Source: JACVRN01 sp036389255 (GTDB lineage: Bacteria > Acidobacteriota > Blastocatellia > Pyrinomonadales > Pyrinomonadaceae). Taken from it: a stretch of DNA of 64,000 nt. The notes under the pieces were generated by a model. That model ran no database searches. It had not been told where the DNA came from and was given only the letters and a program-made list of their open reading frames with translations. Below, in pieces: positions 43,167-52,139 of the stretch; positions within the stretch are counted from its first letter, which is position 1; each line of letters starts with the position of its first letter. Both the position numbers and the translations under genes were made by a program. Location: NCBI GenBank assembly GCA_036389255.1, contig DASVQI010000036.1, positions 186,001 through 250,000 of the forward strand, read 5' to 3'.

Positions 43167-44008
43167 GCGGCGTGCGCTCTTCCGTCTTGCGCCGAAGCGT
43201 CGCGCACGGCTTTGCGGTAGACGACGTAGCACCATGTGGCCATGTTCATGCGCGCCAGCAGACGATTGAACGGGTCTTGCTTCCATGACGCGGAGCCTGT
43301 CCCCTTGTAGACCGTATCCAGACCCGAAAGCCTTCCGAGCAGCTCCAGATTCTCAAGCGAGAAGACGTAGTTGTGATGGCCCAGAGCAAGGTGCTTGAAA
43401 GGGCGGCCCTTCAGGTTTCGCTTCGAGAGAAAGTCCTTGATGCGCGTGTCAAGGCTACGGTAGTTCGGCACGACCACGACTATGAAGCCGCCATCGTTCA
43501 AAAGCTCTACGCACCTTTTGATGGTAGAGACGGGCGACTCCGTGTGCTCAAGCACATGAATCAGCGTGATGATGTCGTAAGTCTTCTCGAAGCGAATCTC
43601 TTCGATTGTGCCGTGATGAATGGGAATGCCTATCTTCGCCGGGAGATTCTCGCAGACGTGGCGCGACACGTCCGTCCCTTCGGCGCGGTATCCTCGCTTT
43701 GAAGCCATAAGCGGAAGCAGCCCATGCCCAGTGCCCACGTCCAGAAGCGACTCGCCGGTCGTGTGCGCGCTGATGAAATCGAGATACTGATTCGTCAGTT
43801 GATGAAGATTCTCGTCGTGGCTCTCAGCGTCGAAATCCTTGTCGCTTCCCCAGCCGCTAAAATATTCCGGGTCGTCATACATCTCGGCAGCGCCCGACTG
43901 AACCGGCTCCGCTTTGACCAGCATGCACCGGGGGCAGCGATAAATCTGGACACCGTTAAAGTCGCGCCCGAAATCATCCATCACTACGTCGCACAGGATA
44001 CAACGCAT
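43163..44008 (-). CDS. SAM-dependent methyltransferase with zinc-ribbon N-terminus
   Basis: A 281-residue class I methyltransferase. An N-terminal zinc-ribbon-like segment with paired cysteines (CILCDVVMDDFGRDFNG, CPRCMLV; about 3-32) precedes a Rossmann domain (about 80-200): SLLDVGTGHGLLPLMASKRG (motif I), GTDVSRHVCENL, FEKTYDIITLIHVLEHTESP and GGFIVVVVPNYRSLD. This architecture is common in enzymes acting on sugar or polysaccharide intermediates. The substrate is unknown. Its stop overlaps the start of the TonB-like gene, and DinB lies just upstream with no spacing, so a leftward operon is likely. Confidence 0.88.
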   Translation of the reverse strand: MRCILCDVVMDDFGRDFNGVQIYRCPRCMLVKAEPVQSGAAEMYDDPEYFSGWGSDKDFDAESHDENLHQLTNQYLDFISAHTTGESLLDVGTGHGLLPLMASKRGYRAEGTDVSRHVCENLPAKIGIPIHHGTIEEIRFEKTYDIITLIHVLEHTESPVSTIKRCVELLNDGGFIVVVVPNYRSLDTRIKDFLSKRNLKGRPFKHLALGHHNYVFSLENLELLGRLSGLDTVYKGTGSASWKQDPFNRLLARMNMATWCYVVYRKAVRDASAQDGRAHAA

Positions 44009-44518
44009 CTAGAACGCGGCCTCGTCGGCCGATGGGCCGTAGATAGAAGGAACGGGTATGTCGTTCAACCTTAAATAGACGCCAAGCTGCGCGCGATGAT
44101 GAATGTTATGGTTCATGACGAAGCCCCTGAGCACGTCTACGCGGGGTAAAGTCATGACGGCTTTGCCGCCCGAAAGGAGCGACCAAGGCTGCATAAGCTC
44201 TTCGTCACCGGCTTGATTGATTGCGTCGCGCGCGTCCTCCACGGCCTTATCGAATCTCTCAAGAAGCTCCTGACGCGAGTGAGCAGGTTCGGCTCGCGGG
44301 GGCGGCGCGTCCACGGGCGCTATGTCTATAGAATCCTTCTTGAGCGCGTGGACGGCCCAAGTGGGTATGTTAGCGAGGTGAGTCGCAAGACCTCCCATGG
44401 TCGCGGACTTCTCGTGCGGCTTCCAGTCGAACTTGTCATCCGGCACGCGCTCAAGAGTCCTGCGCGTGCCCACCATCTCTTTGTCAAACTCCGTCAAAAG
44501 CATCTCGCTTATTCTCAT
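44009..44518 (-). CDS. DinB-family metalloprotein
   Basis: A 169-residue four-helix-bundle protein of the DinB/YfiT fold. MRISEMLLTEFDKEMVGTRR opens it; the metal-binding histidines are seen in GGLATHLANIPTWAV (first His) and GFVMNHNIHHRAQLGVYLRL (the paired His block of the last helix). Family members include thiol transferases and bacillithiol-dependent enzymes. ATG 44518 is used because AGGAGAG precedes it; the upstream-extended frame runs into the HD gene. Its stop abuts the methyltransferase start. Confidence 0.87.
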   Translation of the reverse strand: MRISEMLLTEFDKEMVGTRRTLERVPDDKFDWKPHEKSATMGGLATHLANIPTWAVHALKKDSIDIAPVDAPPPRAEPAHSRQELLERFDKAVEDARDAINQAGDEELMQPWSLLSGGKAVMTLPRVDVLRGFVMNHNIHHRAQLGVYLRLNDIPVPSIYGPSADEAAF

Positions 44519-44555
44519 GGGGAACTCTCCTAAAAGTAGATTCAAACAGGCTCGC

Positions 44556-45869
44556 TCAGGCTCCGGCTGCGGATTGCGGCGAAGCGCTCTTGTGATAGAT
44601 AGCGTAGACCTCTTCCTTGACTTCAGCCGGAAAGCAGACGCGGTGTAGCTGGTAGCCGCGAGCAAGTCCGCGCACCGCGTCGCTCACTTCGCTTATCTCT
44701 CGTATGCGCGGCCGGGCGTAGCCGTCCTCCACATAGATGCGCGCCTTCGGCTCAGCGCCCTCCGCCGTGTAGTAAGCATAATAAGGAACGTCGCCCGCGT
44801 GGTCTTCTATGAAGTAGTAGTCAGGGTCAAAGCCGCCCTGCGCGGTCACCTCTCGCGCGGCGGCGAGGAAGCTGGCGTGCTCCTCGTCCGGCATGTCCAC
44901 GTCAATCGCTTTGAAGAGACGACGCTGCACGAATCTTCGGCTGAGGTCGCTCAGGATTGGGTCGCTGCTCATCTGCCACTGCTTGACGTGAAAGATAACG
45001 TCCGAGTCATCCATAGCCAGATGTTCCGAGAGCGTCAGAGGGGTGCGCCTGAGCATCTTCTCAAACGCGGTGCCCGGCGCGCACCAGACCTCTTCATTAG
45101 CTTCCAGCAGCTTCAGTGCGCGTCTTAACACGGAGCGCAGCACGGCTTCGGCTGAACGCAGCGTGCGATGAAAGTAGACCTGCCGGAACATGTAGTAGCG
45201 AGCCTGTAAATATTCCTCCACGGCATAGAGCCCGCGCGCTTCTACGTAGATGCGGTCGTGCTCCTTATCAATCGCCAGCGCGTTGATTATCCATTCAAGG
45301 TCGTAGATGCCGTACTTTGCGCCCGTCATCAGAGAGTCGCGCAGCAGATAGTCCATTCGGTCAACGTCCAGTTGAGACGAGACAAGCTGCGCCAGAGCCG
45401 CAGGCTGAAACCTGCCCTCTATGATGTGCGCTACGCTCTGCGGCAAATCTTCCGAGTAGGCGCGAAGCTCTCGTCCCACTTCAGTCTCTTCGCTCAAGAC
45501 GGCGCGCACAGTCCACGCCTCGTGATGAAAGCCCAGCACCTTCTCCATCACGTGCGAGAAGGGGCCGTGGCCTATGTCGTGCAGGAGCGCGGCCGCGCGC
45601 GCAGCCGCACGAGCCTCCTGTCTTATCTCGTACTTTTCGCCAAGCTTGTCCAGCACGCGCGTCATCAGGTGAAGCACGCCCAGAGAGTGCGCGAAGCGCG
45701 AGTGCTCGGCTCCCTGATAGGTGTAAAGGGCAAGCCCCAACTGCTTTATACGGCGCAGCCTCTGGAACTCGCTTGAGTCAATCAGGCGTACCATCAAACG
45801 CCCTTCGTCCGTCTCCGTGCGAAGGCGTATGATGTTGTGAACAGGGTCGCGGTAGATGCGTTCAGACAC
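44556..45869 (-). CDS. HD-superfamily phosphohydrolase (YwfO/COG1078 type)
   Basis: A 437-residue enzyme of the dGTPase-like HD family. RIYRDPVHNIIRL, EFQRLRRIKQLGLALYTYQG, HSRFAHSLGVLHLM (metal His), AALLHDIGHGPFSHVMEKVL (HD motif) and SQLDVDRMDYLLRDS mark it. Relatives such as YwfO and EF1143 hydrolyse dNTPs to nucleosides plus triphosphate. It heads the leftward group HD-DinB-methyltransferase-TonB-like-S41 and is divergent from the TonB receptor across a 464-nt gap. Confidence 0.94.
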   Translation of the reverse strand: MSERIYRDPVHNIIRLRTETDEGRLMVRLIDSSEFQRLRRIKQLGLALYTYQGAEHSRFAHSLGVLHLMTRVLDKLGEKYEIRQEARAAARAAALLHDIGHGPFSHVMEKVLGFHHEAWTVRAVLSEETEVGRELRAYSEDLPQSVAHIIEGRFQPAALAQLVSSQLDVDRMDYLLRDSLMTGAKYGIYDLEWIINALAIDKEHDRIYVEARGLYAVEEYLQARYYMFRQVYFHRTLRSAEAVLRSVLRRALKLLEANEEVWCAPGTAFEKMLRRTPLTLSEHLAMDDSDVIFHVKQWQMSSDPILSDLSRRFVQRRLFKAIDVDMPDEEHASFLAAAREVTAQGGFDPDYYFIEDHAGDVPYYAYYTAEGAEPKARIYVEDGYARPRIREISEVSDAVRGLARGYQLHRVCFPAEVKEEVYAIYHKSASPQSAAGA

Positions 45870-46333
45870 TTATGCTCTTACTCTGCCCCCTCCCTTGTAT
45901 GCTCTTATAAAACTTTGGCGGCGAGCATTCTACCACTGCTTTGCAGTGAGCCCGCCAGCCGCAAAGCCTGACATAAAATAGCTTCGCAGGCGAAAGAGCC
46001 GCCCCGGCCGCCCCTTTAACCAATAACCCGAGACTTCTAGATTCTGGATACTCACCAATTTTTTGGATTTAATATATTTCTTCACATTTGCGGGTCACGA
46101 GCTAAAGCTAACAAGGACAGTGGCTTGGGCGATTTCAGGCGAATGGGCATACGAGTTGCAATTATTGCTAGCCGATGAGGTTTCTCAACTTCAAAAAAGG
46201 TTTTTTGCAGACGCTGCCATGCCTACAACAAGACCAAATTAAAGCCCGCACTTTGTTGGCCGGAGTCATAGGAAGCTCCGATGGCAGTGTTACCAGCATA
46301 AAGGAATCGTTAATTCAGAAAGGAATAGCCAGC
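45870..46333. other. divergent intergenic region HD hydrolase / TonB receptor
   Basis: An AT-rich centre (GGATTTAATATATTTCTTCAC at about 46062-46082 in shorter windows) suggests promoters for one or both genes, but no clear -35/-10 pair was chosen. An in-frame extension of the receptor reaches 46175, which I consider untranslated because a better start is at 46334. No gene or RNA was recognised. Confidence 0.35.
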
Positions 46334-49300
46334 ATGAAAATCTCCATGCGAATTGTTACTCTGGCGTTGCTCGCCTTGTGCATGGCGCTCTTTACTTCGG
46401 GCGCGATGGCACAGACGACTACGACGGGTACGATTGAAGGCAACGTTGTCGATACAAACGGCAACCCGGTGCCTGGCGTGACTGTGACTGTGACCAGCCC
46501 GAATCTCATCAGTCCGCAGTCAGCCACGACGAATGACGAGGGACGCTATCGCATATTGAATCTTCCTCCGGGACGATACAATGTGTCGGTCGCTTCTTCT
46601 CAGGGATTCGCCGAATTCAAACAAGAGAATGTAGAAGTCAATCTCAGCAGAAGCACGTCCGTTGCGGTCACGCTTCAGCCTGCTGGGACGACAGCAGTAG
46701 TCAACGTTACGGATACTTCGGGCGCTAACGTTGACGTCACAACCAACACCACGGGAACCAACGTCTCCACGGAGCAGTTCTCGAACTTCCCGACACAGCG
46801 CACGGTGCAGTCGCTTTACAACATTGCTCCGACCGCTACTCAGTCGGGACTGCGCGACGCTGCCGGGCGACCCCGCGACCCATCGGTTGCCGGCGCATCC
46901 GGCCCTGAGAACAATTACATCCTCGACGGTGTGACCACCTCAGACCCGGCCTACGGCGGCGGCGGCGCGAACTTGCCTTTCGAGTTCGTGCAGGAAATCG
47001 AAATCAAGACCGGCGCTTTCGGCGCTGAGTACGGCAAGGCGACTGGCGGTATCTTTAACGTCATCACCAAGTCGGGCGGCAACGAGTTTACCGGAGACAT
47101 CTTCGCGTACTACACGGCCAAGAGCTTTGTGCGCCGTACGGAGAACTTCTCCTTCTCGACCGCTTCCAACAACGGCTTCTCGGAAGTCGACGCTGGCGTA
47201 GACATCGGCGGCCCGATTGTCAAGAACAAGCTCTGGTTCTTCGGCGCGTTCAATCCGCAGTACCGCAGGAACTACTACTTGGGCCAGTCAACAAGGGTTC
47301 CCTTTGACAACAAGGTGTCCACCCCCTTCTACGCGGGCAAAATCACCTGGGCCGTCAACCAGAACAACACGGCCACCTTCTCCACCTTCGGTGACTTTAC
47401 GACTATCGAAGGCTTCCAGATTAACCAGACCGGTTCGACCGGCGGTTCTTCCAACGGCTTCGGCGTTGACCCCAGGAGCTTCCTGGGAACGACCAAGTCC
47501 GGCGGCCACAACTACGCGGCTCGTCTGAACTCGGTCATCACGCCGAACTGGATCGGTGAGTTCTCTGTCGGCCTGCACTATCAGCGCTACAACAGAACGC
47601 CGACCGAAGGCTTTGAAAGCCAGCCTGCCACGTTCGATAACTTCTCGATTCTGACGGCGAACCAACAGGTCGCTCCGATTGTTCAGACCGGGTTGTTCTT
47701 CGGCGGCGGCACCGGCTTCGTTGATTACTCGTACTCGCCGGGCGGCAGCCTCCAGCGTACGGTTTTCCGTAACGGCTATGCCCCGATTTTCATGGGTAAA
47801 GAAGATCGCAATCGCTGGGAAGTTGCGGCCAGACTCCAGAACCTCTGGGGACGCCACACCTTCAAGTACGGCTTCGAGATGACGCGTAACATTTACGACA
47901 TCAACAACGTCTCGACCGGCCCGACGATTACCTTCAACAACACGCTCAACAATCTTCCTGTCGGTAGCGGCGCGAGCACGACGGTTAGCGGTTTCCGCGT
48001 TGACCATCGCTTCCTGCTCTGCACCGTCAGGGGCACTCAGATTGTTTGCCCGAGCCAGGCTGCTGCTGACCGCGCCGCCCTGCTCGTCGGCCAGACGATT
48101 CCGGGTGGAACGACCATTACCGCCGCGACCGTCGGCACGTTGACGCTTGCCGAAGTCACCAACAACCCGTTCCTGATTCGCAATCAGACGCGTATTCGTG
48201 ACTTCAGAATCATCGCCAACACGAAGACCAACGTTGAGAGCTTCTACTTCCAGGATGATTTCAAAATCACCAAGGACGTTCAGCTCAACGCAGGCGTTCG
48301 CTGGGACTACCAGCAAGCCTACGGCAACCCTGGTGAAGGTGTGCCTCTGAGGTTCAACAGCTTCATTGACAACCTTCAGCCCAGAATTGGTCTGATCTGG
48401 GATTTCACAGGTCAGGGCAGAGGCAAGCTCTTCATCAACTACGCTCGCTTTGTCGAGACGCCGATTCCGCTCGACATCAACGTTCGTGCGCTGTCCGACA
48501 CGGCCCAGACGGATAACAACATCCGCCTCGACCGCTACGGCTTCCCCGCGAACCTTGCTGCCGCGCGTATCGTGACGGGTCTCAGTGGCGCGACCACTCC
48601 CGGCGGCGCAGCAGTACCCATCGCCGCTCAGAACCTCGGCCACGACCACACGCCTCCCGATCCGGATTTGAAGCCGCAGACGGTCAACGAAGCGACCGCC
48701 GGTTTCGAGTACGAGGTCGTTAGCAATTTGGCGATTGGCGTTCGCGGTGTCTACCGCGCGCAGGGCTCAGTCATCGAGGACGGCTCGTTCGACGATGGCG
48801 ACAGCTACTTCCTGTTCAATCCGGGCGAGAGCCTGACGGACAGGCTGGCACGTGAGCAGTTCGGCGCTGGCTTCGGTCGCGCTCGTCGCTACTACCGTGC
48901 CATCGAGCTGACGGCTACGAAGCGTTTCTCGAACAACTACCAGTTCATCGCTTCCTACGTCTTCTCCAGCTTGACCGGTAACTACGAAGGCTTGTTCCGC
49001 AACGACAACGGCCAGGCAGACCCGAACATCACCTCGTTGTTTGACTTGGTGAGCTTGCTCGGCAACACCTACGGCCGTCTGCCGAATGACCGCCCGCACC
49101 AGTTGAAGTTCGACGGCTCTTACCAGACGCCGTGGAAATTCATGGTCAGTGGTTCGTTCCGTGGTCAGTCGGGTACGCCTTTCAACGCGTTGGTGCCGCA
49201 CCCCGTGTACGGTAACAACGAAGGCTTCGGCGTGCCGCGCGGCACGGCTCTCTTCCCGGCAGACGCTCCGGGCGGAATCAGAGCGAACACGAACCGTGGG

Positions 49301-49546
49301 CCTTTCACCTGGCAGCTTGATCTGGGCGGCTACTATCCGATTAACGTCGGAGAGAACAAGCAGCTCCGTTTCACGGTTGATTGGTTCAACGTCTTCAACA
49401 ACCAGCGTGCGCTCATTTACGACACGACGTTCTCGCTGGGCACGGGTCTGGCTGGTGTGCCGGATGTCCCGAATCCGTTCTACGGAACGGGCACGGTCTT
49501 CCAGTTCCCGTCCACACTTAGATTGGGTGCTAAGTTCAGCTTCTAA
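46334..49546 (+). CDS. TonB-dependent receptor with CarboxypepD_reg N-domain (oar-like)
   Basis: A 1070-residue outer-membrane receptor. Signal peptide (about 1-26, MRIVTLALLALCMALFTSGA within it), a CarboxypepD_reg beta-sandwich (about 28-115: GTIEGNVVDTNGNPVPGVTV, GRYRILNLPPGRYNV), a plug (about 135-260: NYILDGVTTSDPAYGGGGAN, FGAEYGKATGGIFNVITKSG) and a 22-strand-type barrel to the C-terminus, which ends FPSTLRLGAKFSF with the terminal aromatic needed for outer-membrane insertion. ATG 46334 is picked since AAAGGA lies about 9 nt upstream and the signal peptide begins there. It probably takes up oligosaccharides or peptides. Two exported TPR proteins follow. Confidence 0.95.
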   Translation: MKISMRIVTLALLALCMALFTSGAMAQTTTTGTIEGNVVDTNGNPVPGVTVTVTSPNLISPQSATTNDEGRYRILNLPPGRYNVSVASSQGFAEFKQENVEVNLSRSTSVAVTLQPAGTTAVVNVTDTSGANVDVTTNTTGTNVSTEQFSNFPTQRTVQSLYNIAPTATQSGLRDAAGRPRDPSVAGASGPENNYILDGVTTSDPAYGGGGANLPFEFVQEIEIKTGAFGAEYGKATGGIFNVITKSGGNEFTGDIFAYYTAKSFVRRTENFSFSTASNNGFSEVDAGVDIGGPIVKNKLWFFGAFNPQYRRNYYLGQSTRVPFDNKVSTPFYAGKITWAVNQNNTATFSTFGDFTTIEGFQINQTGSTGGSSNGFGVDPRSFLGTTKSGGHNYAARLNSVITPNWIGEFSVGLHYQRYNRTPTEGFESQPATFDNFSILTANQQVAPIVQTGLFFGGGTGFVDYSYSPGGSLQRTVFRNGYAPIFMGKEDRNRWEVAARLQNLWGRHTFKYGFEMTRNIYDINNVSTGPTITFNNTLNNLPVGSGASTTVSGFRVDHRFLLCTVRGTQIVCPSQAAADRAALLVGQTIPGGTTITAATVGTLTLAEVTNNPFLIRNQTRIRDFRIIANTKTNVESFYFQDDFKITKDVQLNAGVRWDYQQAYGNPGEGVPLRFNSFIDNLQPRIGLIWDFTGQGRGKLFINYARFVETPIPLDINVRALSDTAQTDNNIRLDRYGFPANLAAARIVTGLSGATTPGGAAVPIAAQNLGHDHTPPDPDLKPQTVNEATAGFEYEVVSNLAIGVRGVYRAQGSVIEDGSFDDGDSYFLFNPGESLTDRLAREQFGAGFGRARRYYRAIELTATKRFSNNYQFIASYVFSSLTGNYEGLFRNDNGQADPNITSLFDLVSLLGNTYGRLPNDRPHQLKFDGSYQTPWKFMVSGSFRGQSGTPFNALVPHPVYGNNEGFGVPRGTALFPADAPGGIRANTNRGPFTWQLDLGGYYPINVGENKQLRFTVDWFNVFNNQRALIYDTTFSLGTGLAGVPDVPNPFYGTGTVFQFPSTLRLGAKFSF

Positions 49547-49560
49547 GCTGATTAATTCCT

Positions 49561-49588
49561 AGGCGCGTCCCTAATGCGGGACGCGCCT
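49561..49588. terminator. first of two tandem hairpins after receptor gene
   Basis: AGGCGCGTCCC and GGGACGCGCCT pair around a 6-nt loop (11-bp stem), starting 14 nt after the TAA. There is no T tract, so it may protect the mRNA end. Confidence 0.6.
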
Positions 49589-49599
49589 GAAGGAACTTC

Positions 49600-49631
49600 G
49601 GGGAGAAGCGTTAACATTGACGCTTCTCCCC
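49600..49631 (+). terminator. intrinsic terminator of receptor gene
   Basis: GGGGAGAAGCGT and ACGCTTCTCCCC pair with an 8-nt loop (12-bp stem), followed by TTTCTTA. It is 11 nt after the preceding hairpin. Confidence 0.75.
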
Positions 49632-49722
49632 TTTCTTATTTGTGGTATTATCCCTCAATCAATAAGCCACAGTCTCTAATCGTCTCGACCTACATGGCCG
49701 TTTGAGAAAGGAGTAGTCTCTA

Positions 49723-50799
49723 ATGTTTATCCTTTCAGGTCGTATAGCCGCTCGCCCCTTCATCTACAACTCCGTTTACACGACGCTTCTCGTATTACTG
49801 CTGCTGATTCCCGCAGGCGGTGTCCTCGGTCAGGGGGCCGGGACTGACAGCACAGGCACGGGAGGCTTGAACGCCATCCACGGGCGCATCTATTTCCCTT
49901 CCGGCCGGGCGGCGGATATGCGCGCCAAAGTATCGCTTGAGACTATGACCTCAAGCCGCCTGACGGTGCTGGCCGATAGCGACGGCGCGTTCCGTTTCAA
50001 GAATCTTGCGCCGGGCTCTTACACGGTCGTCATAGAGGCTGGCGAAGATTACGAAACGGTCAGAGAGCCTGTCTTCATAGAGGGAAACAGCAACCTGGGC
50101 CGTGGCACGCGCATTCCCATGTCGCCGCGCACCGTGATGGTTCCGATATATCTAAGGCTTAAGCCGAATAGCAGGACTGATACAAGGCCCGGCGTCCTGA
50201 ACGCGGCGCTCGCCACTGTGCCCAAGCCCGCGCTGGAGCTTTACGAGAAGGCGCAGGAGGCGATTCAGGCAGGCAACGGCAAGAAGGCCATAGAGCAACT
50301 GCACGCGGCCATCTCCATCCATCCCGACTTCGCGCTGGCGCTCAACAGCCTTGGCGTAGAGTACCTGAAGCTGGGCGATGCGGACAGGGCTCTGGAGGCG
50401 CTTCGCGGCGCTGTGCGGCTGAGCCCGGATGCCTTCGTCCCGCGACTCAACTACGGCATAGCCTATTTAGAGAAGAAACAGTTTGCGGAGGCCGAAAGCA
50501 ACCTGCGCCAAGCGATTCAGAAGAACGACAGCTCGCCTTCGGCCCACATGTACCTCGGCATCACGCTCATCAGCCTGCGTCGTTATGACGAGGCTGAGAA
50601 GGAGTTGCAGCGCGCCGTGAGCCTGAAGGGCGGCGACACCATGGCGCAGGCGCACAAGCTTCTGGGCGGTCTTTACTGGCAGAAGGGGCAGTTCAAGCAG
50701 GCGGCCGAGCAGCTTGAGTTCTATCTTAAGCTGGCACCGAACGCGCCCGACGCCAGCAGGATTCGCACCACGGTCAAAGAGCTGCGCAGTAAGGGCTAA
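49723..50799 (+). CDS. exported CarboxypepD_reg-TPR protein 1
   Basis: A 358-residue protein: signal peptide (about 1-37, ending VLGQ), an N-terminal CarboxypepD_reg-like sandwich (about 48-130: NAIHGRIYFPSGRAADMRA, FRFKNLAPGSYTVVIEAGED), a linker, and four or more TPRs (about 165-358: KALELYEKAQEAI-like units, IHPDFALALNSLGVEYLKLG, YWQKGQFKQAAEQLEFYL). AAAGGAG precedes the ATG. It is followed by a paralogue of equal length, 175 nt downstream. With the receptor upstream sharing the CarboxypepD_reg module, a shared role in binding extracellular ligands is likely. Confidence 0.85.
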   Translation: MFILSGRIAARPFIYNSVYTTLLVLLLLIPAGGVLGQGAGTDSTGTGGLNAIHGRIYFPSGRAADMRAKVSLETMTSSRLTVLADSDGAFRFKNLAPGSYTVVIEAGEDYETVREPVFIEGNSNLGRGTRIPMSPRTVMVPIYLRLKPNSRTDTRPGVLNAALATVPKPALELYEKAQEAIQAGNGKKAIEQLHAAISIHPDFALALNSLGVEYLKLGDADRALEALRGAVRLSPDAFVPRLNYGIAYLEKKQFAEAESNLRQAIQKNDSSPSAHMYLGITLISLRRYDEAEKELQRAVSLKGGDTMAQAHKLLGGLYWQKGQFKQAAEQLEFYLKLAPNAPDASRIRTTVKELRSKG

Positions 50800-50974
50800 A
50801 GCAGAGAGACTTCTGCCTTTGTCCTTTCGCCCGCAATAGTCCGCCAGTCCGAAAAGGGGGGAGAGCGCATTCTCGCCGTAAAGACGCGCGCGCTTTTGCT
50901 TTCTCAAATCAGCTAGGCTATAAAGAAAATCTACACGGCGGCTAAGATAGAACCCCTACGAAAGGAATTCCCTT

Positions 50975-52051
50975 ATGTCTTCTCACTCAGTTCAAATACA
51001 GGCAGTCCTTGCCAAGCGAACTGTCATGCGATTTCTGCCTCTTATACTTTTAGTCCTGTTCTCATGCTCCGTCGTTCTGGCGCAGGCCGGAGTCGGAAGC
51101 ACGCGCGACATAGCGGGCGGCACGGGCGGCGCAAACGCCATAAAAGGGCGCGTCATTGCGCCTTCGGGACGCGCGCTCAGCACTCGCGTACGCGTGCAGC
51201 TTGAAAACTCCGAGCGCGGCACGCTCAGTACCATGACCGAAGATGACGGCTCGTTCACTTTCGGCGGCCTGCTCGCAGGCTCTTACACGATTGTCGTGGA
51301 TGCCGGAAAAGAGTACGAGGTAACCAGAGAGCCGTTCTACATTGATCGCGGCAATAACGGGCGCAGCTTTACCGTGCCTGTTTATCTGAAGCTAAAGGGC
51401 GGCGTTGCGGCTTCTGCTCCTAATCCTGCGATGGCCGGAGTGCCGAAGGCTGCACAAGACCTCTACAACAAAGCTCTTGAGTCGTCTGCCAAGGGCGAAG
51501 GCAAGAAGGCCATAGAGCAGTTGAACGAAGCGATTGCGCTGCACCCGGATTTCGCGCTCGCGCTCAACGAGCTTGGCATTCAGTACCTGAAGACGGGGCA
51601 GGCGGACAAAGCCGCCGAAGCGCTTCAGAGGGCGGTTAAGCTCGCGCCCACGGAGTTCTTCCCGCATCTCAACTACGGCATAGCGCTGCTGAACAGGAAG
51701 AGCTACATGGAGGCTGAGACGGAGCTGCGCGCAGCCCTGAAGATTAATAACGATGCGCCCACGGCGCACATGTATCTAGGTGTAGCCCTGCTCAGCTCAA
51801 GCCGCAACGAACAGACAAAGCAGTACGACATGGACAGGTACGCTGAAGCGCAGAAGGAGTTGGAGACGGCAGCCGCTTCCGGCAAGCCCGAAGTGGCGAT
51901 GGCGCACAGATACCTCGGCGGCATCTACATAGGGAACAAGGATTACAAACGGGCCGCAGATGAACTGGAGCTTTATCTGAAGCTCACGCCCAAAGCCCCG
52001 GACGCGGAGAGGCTGAAGAGCACCATCAAAGACCTCCGAAGCAAGCAGTAA
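50975..52051 (+). CDS. exported CarboxypepD_reg-TPR protein 2
   Basis: A paralogue of the previous gene, also 358 residues. Signal peptide (about 1-36; the core FLPLILLVLFSCSVVLAQ), CarboxypepD_reg-like region (about 48-125: NAIKGRVIAPSGRALSTRV, FTFGGLLAGSYTIVVDAGKE), and TPR array (about 150-358: ALHPDFALALNELGIQYLKT, EFFPHLNYGIALLNRKSYME). AAAGGA precedes the ATG. It has a short insertion (NEQTKQYDMDRY) between TPRs absent from the first copy. The pair arose by tandem duplication and has since diverged. Confidence 0.85.
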   Translation: MSSHSVQIQAVLAKRTVMRFLPLILLVLFSCSVVLAQAGVGSTRDIAGGTGGANAIKGRVIAPSGRALSTRVRVQLENSERGTLSTMTEDDGSFTFGGLLAGSYTIVVDAGKEYEVTREPFYIDRGNNGRSFTVPVYLKLKGGVAASAPNPAMAGVPKAAQDLYNKALESSAKGEGKKAIEQLNEAIALHPDFALALNELGIQYLKTGQADKAAEALQRAVKLAPTEFFPHLNYGIALLNRKSYMEAETELRAALKINNDAPTAHMYLGVALLSSSRNEQTKQYDMDRYAEAQKELETAAASGKPEVAMAHRYLGGIYIGNKDYKRAADELELYLKLTPKAPDAERLKSTIKDLRSKQ

Positions 52052-52062
52052 AAAAGCGAATT

Positions 52063-52127
52063 GGTCAAACAGTAAGCGGTGAGCAGTTAGGAACTTTCTT
52101 CTACTGCTCACCGCTTACTGTTTGACC
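52063..52127. repeat. 25-bp perfect-stem dyad with heptamer arms
   Basis: The arms at 52063-52087 and 52103-52127 are perfect 25-nt complements with a 15-nt loop. The left arm starts GGTCAAACAGTAAGCGGTGA, in 7-mers AACAGTA, AGCGGTG, AGCAGTT. It lies between convergent genes and probably ends both transcripts. Confidence 0.85.
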
Positions 52128-52139
52128 GGCTAAAATTTC

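Noticed and set aside
46175..46333. N-terminal extension of the TonB receptor
   Set aside because: It would put 53 residues before a normal signal peptide; the ATG at 46334 has a ribosome-binding site and signal peptide start.
47288..48649. 453-codon minus-strand frame inside the TonB receptor
   Set aside because: The receptor frame has signal peptide, plug and barrel features across this part; the antisense frame is Arg/Val-rich without motifs.
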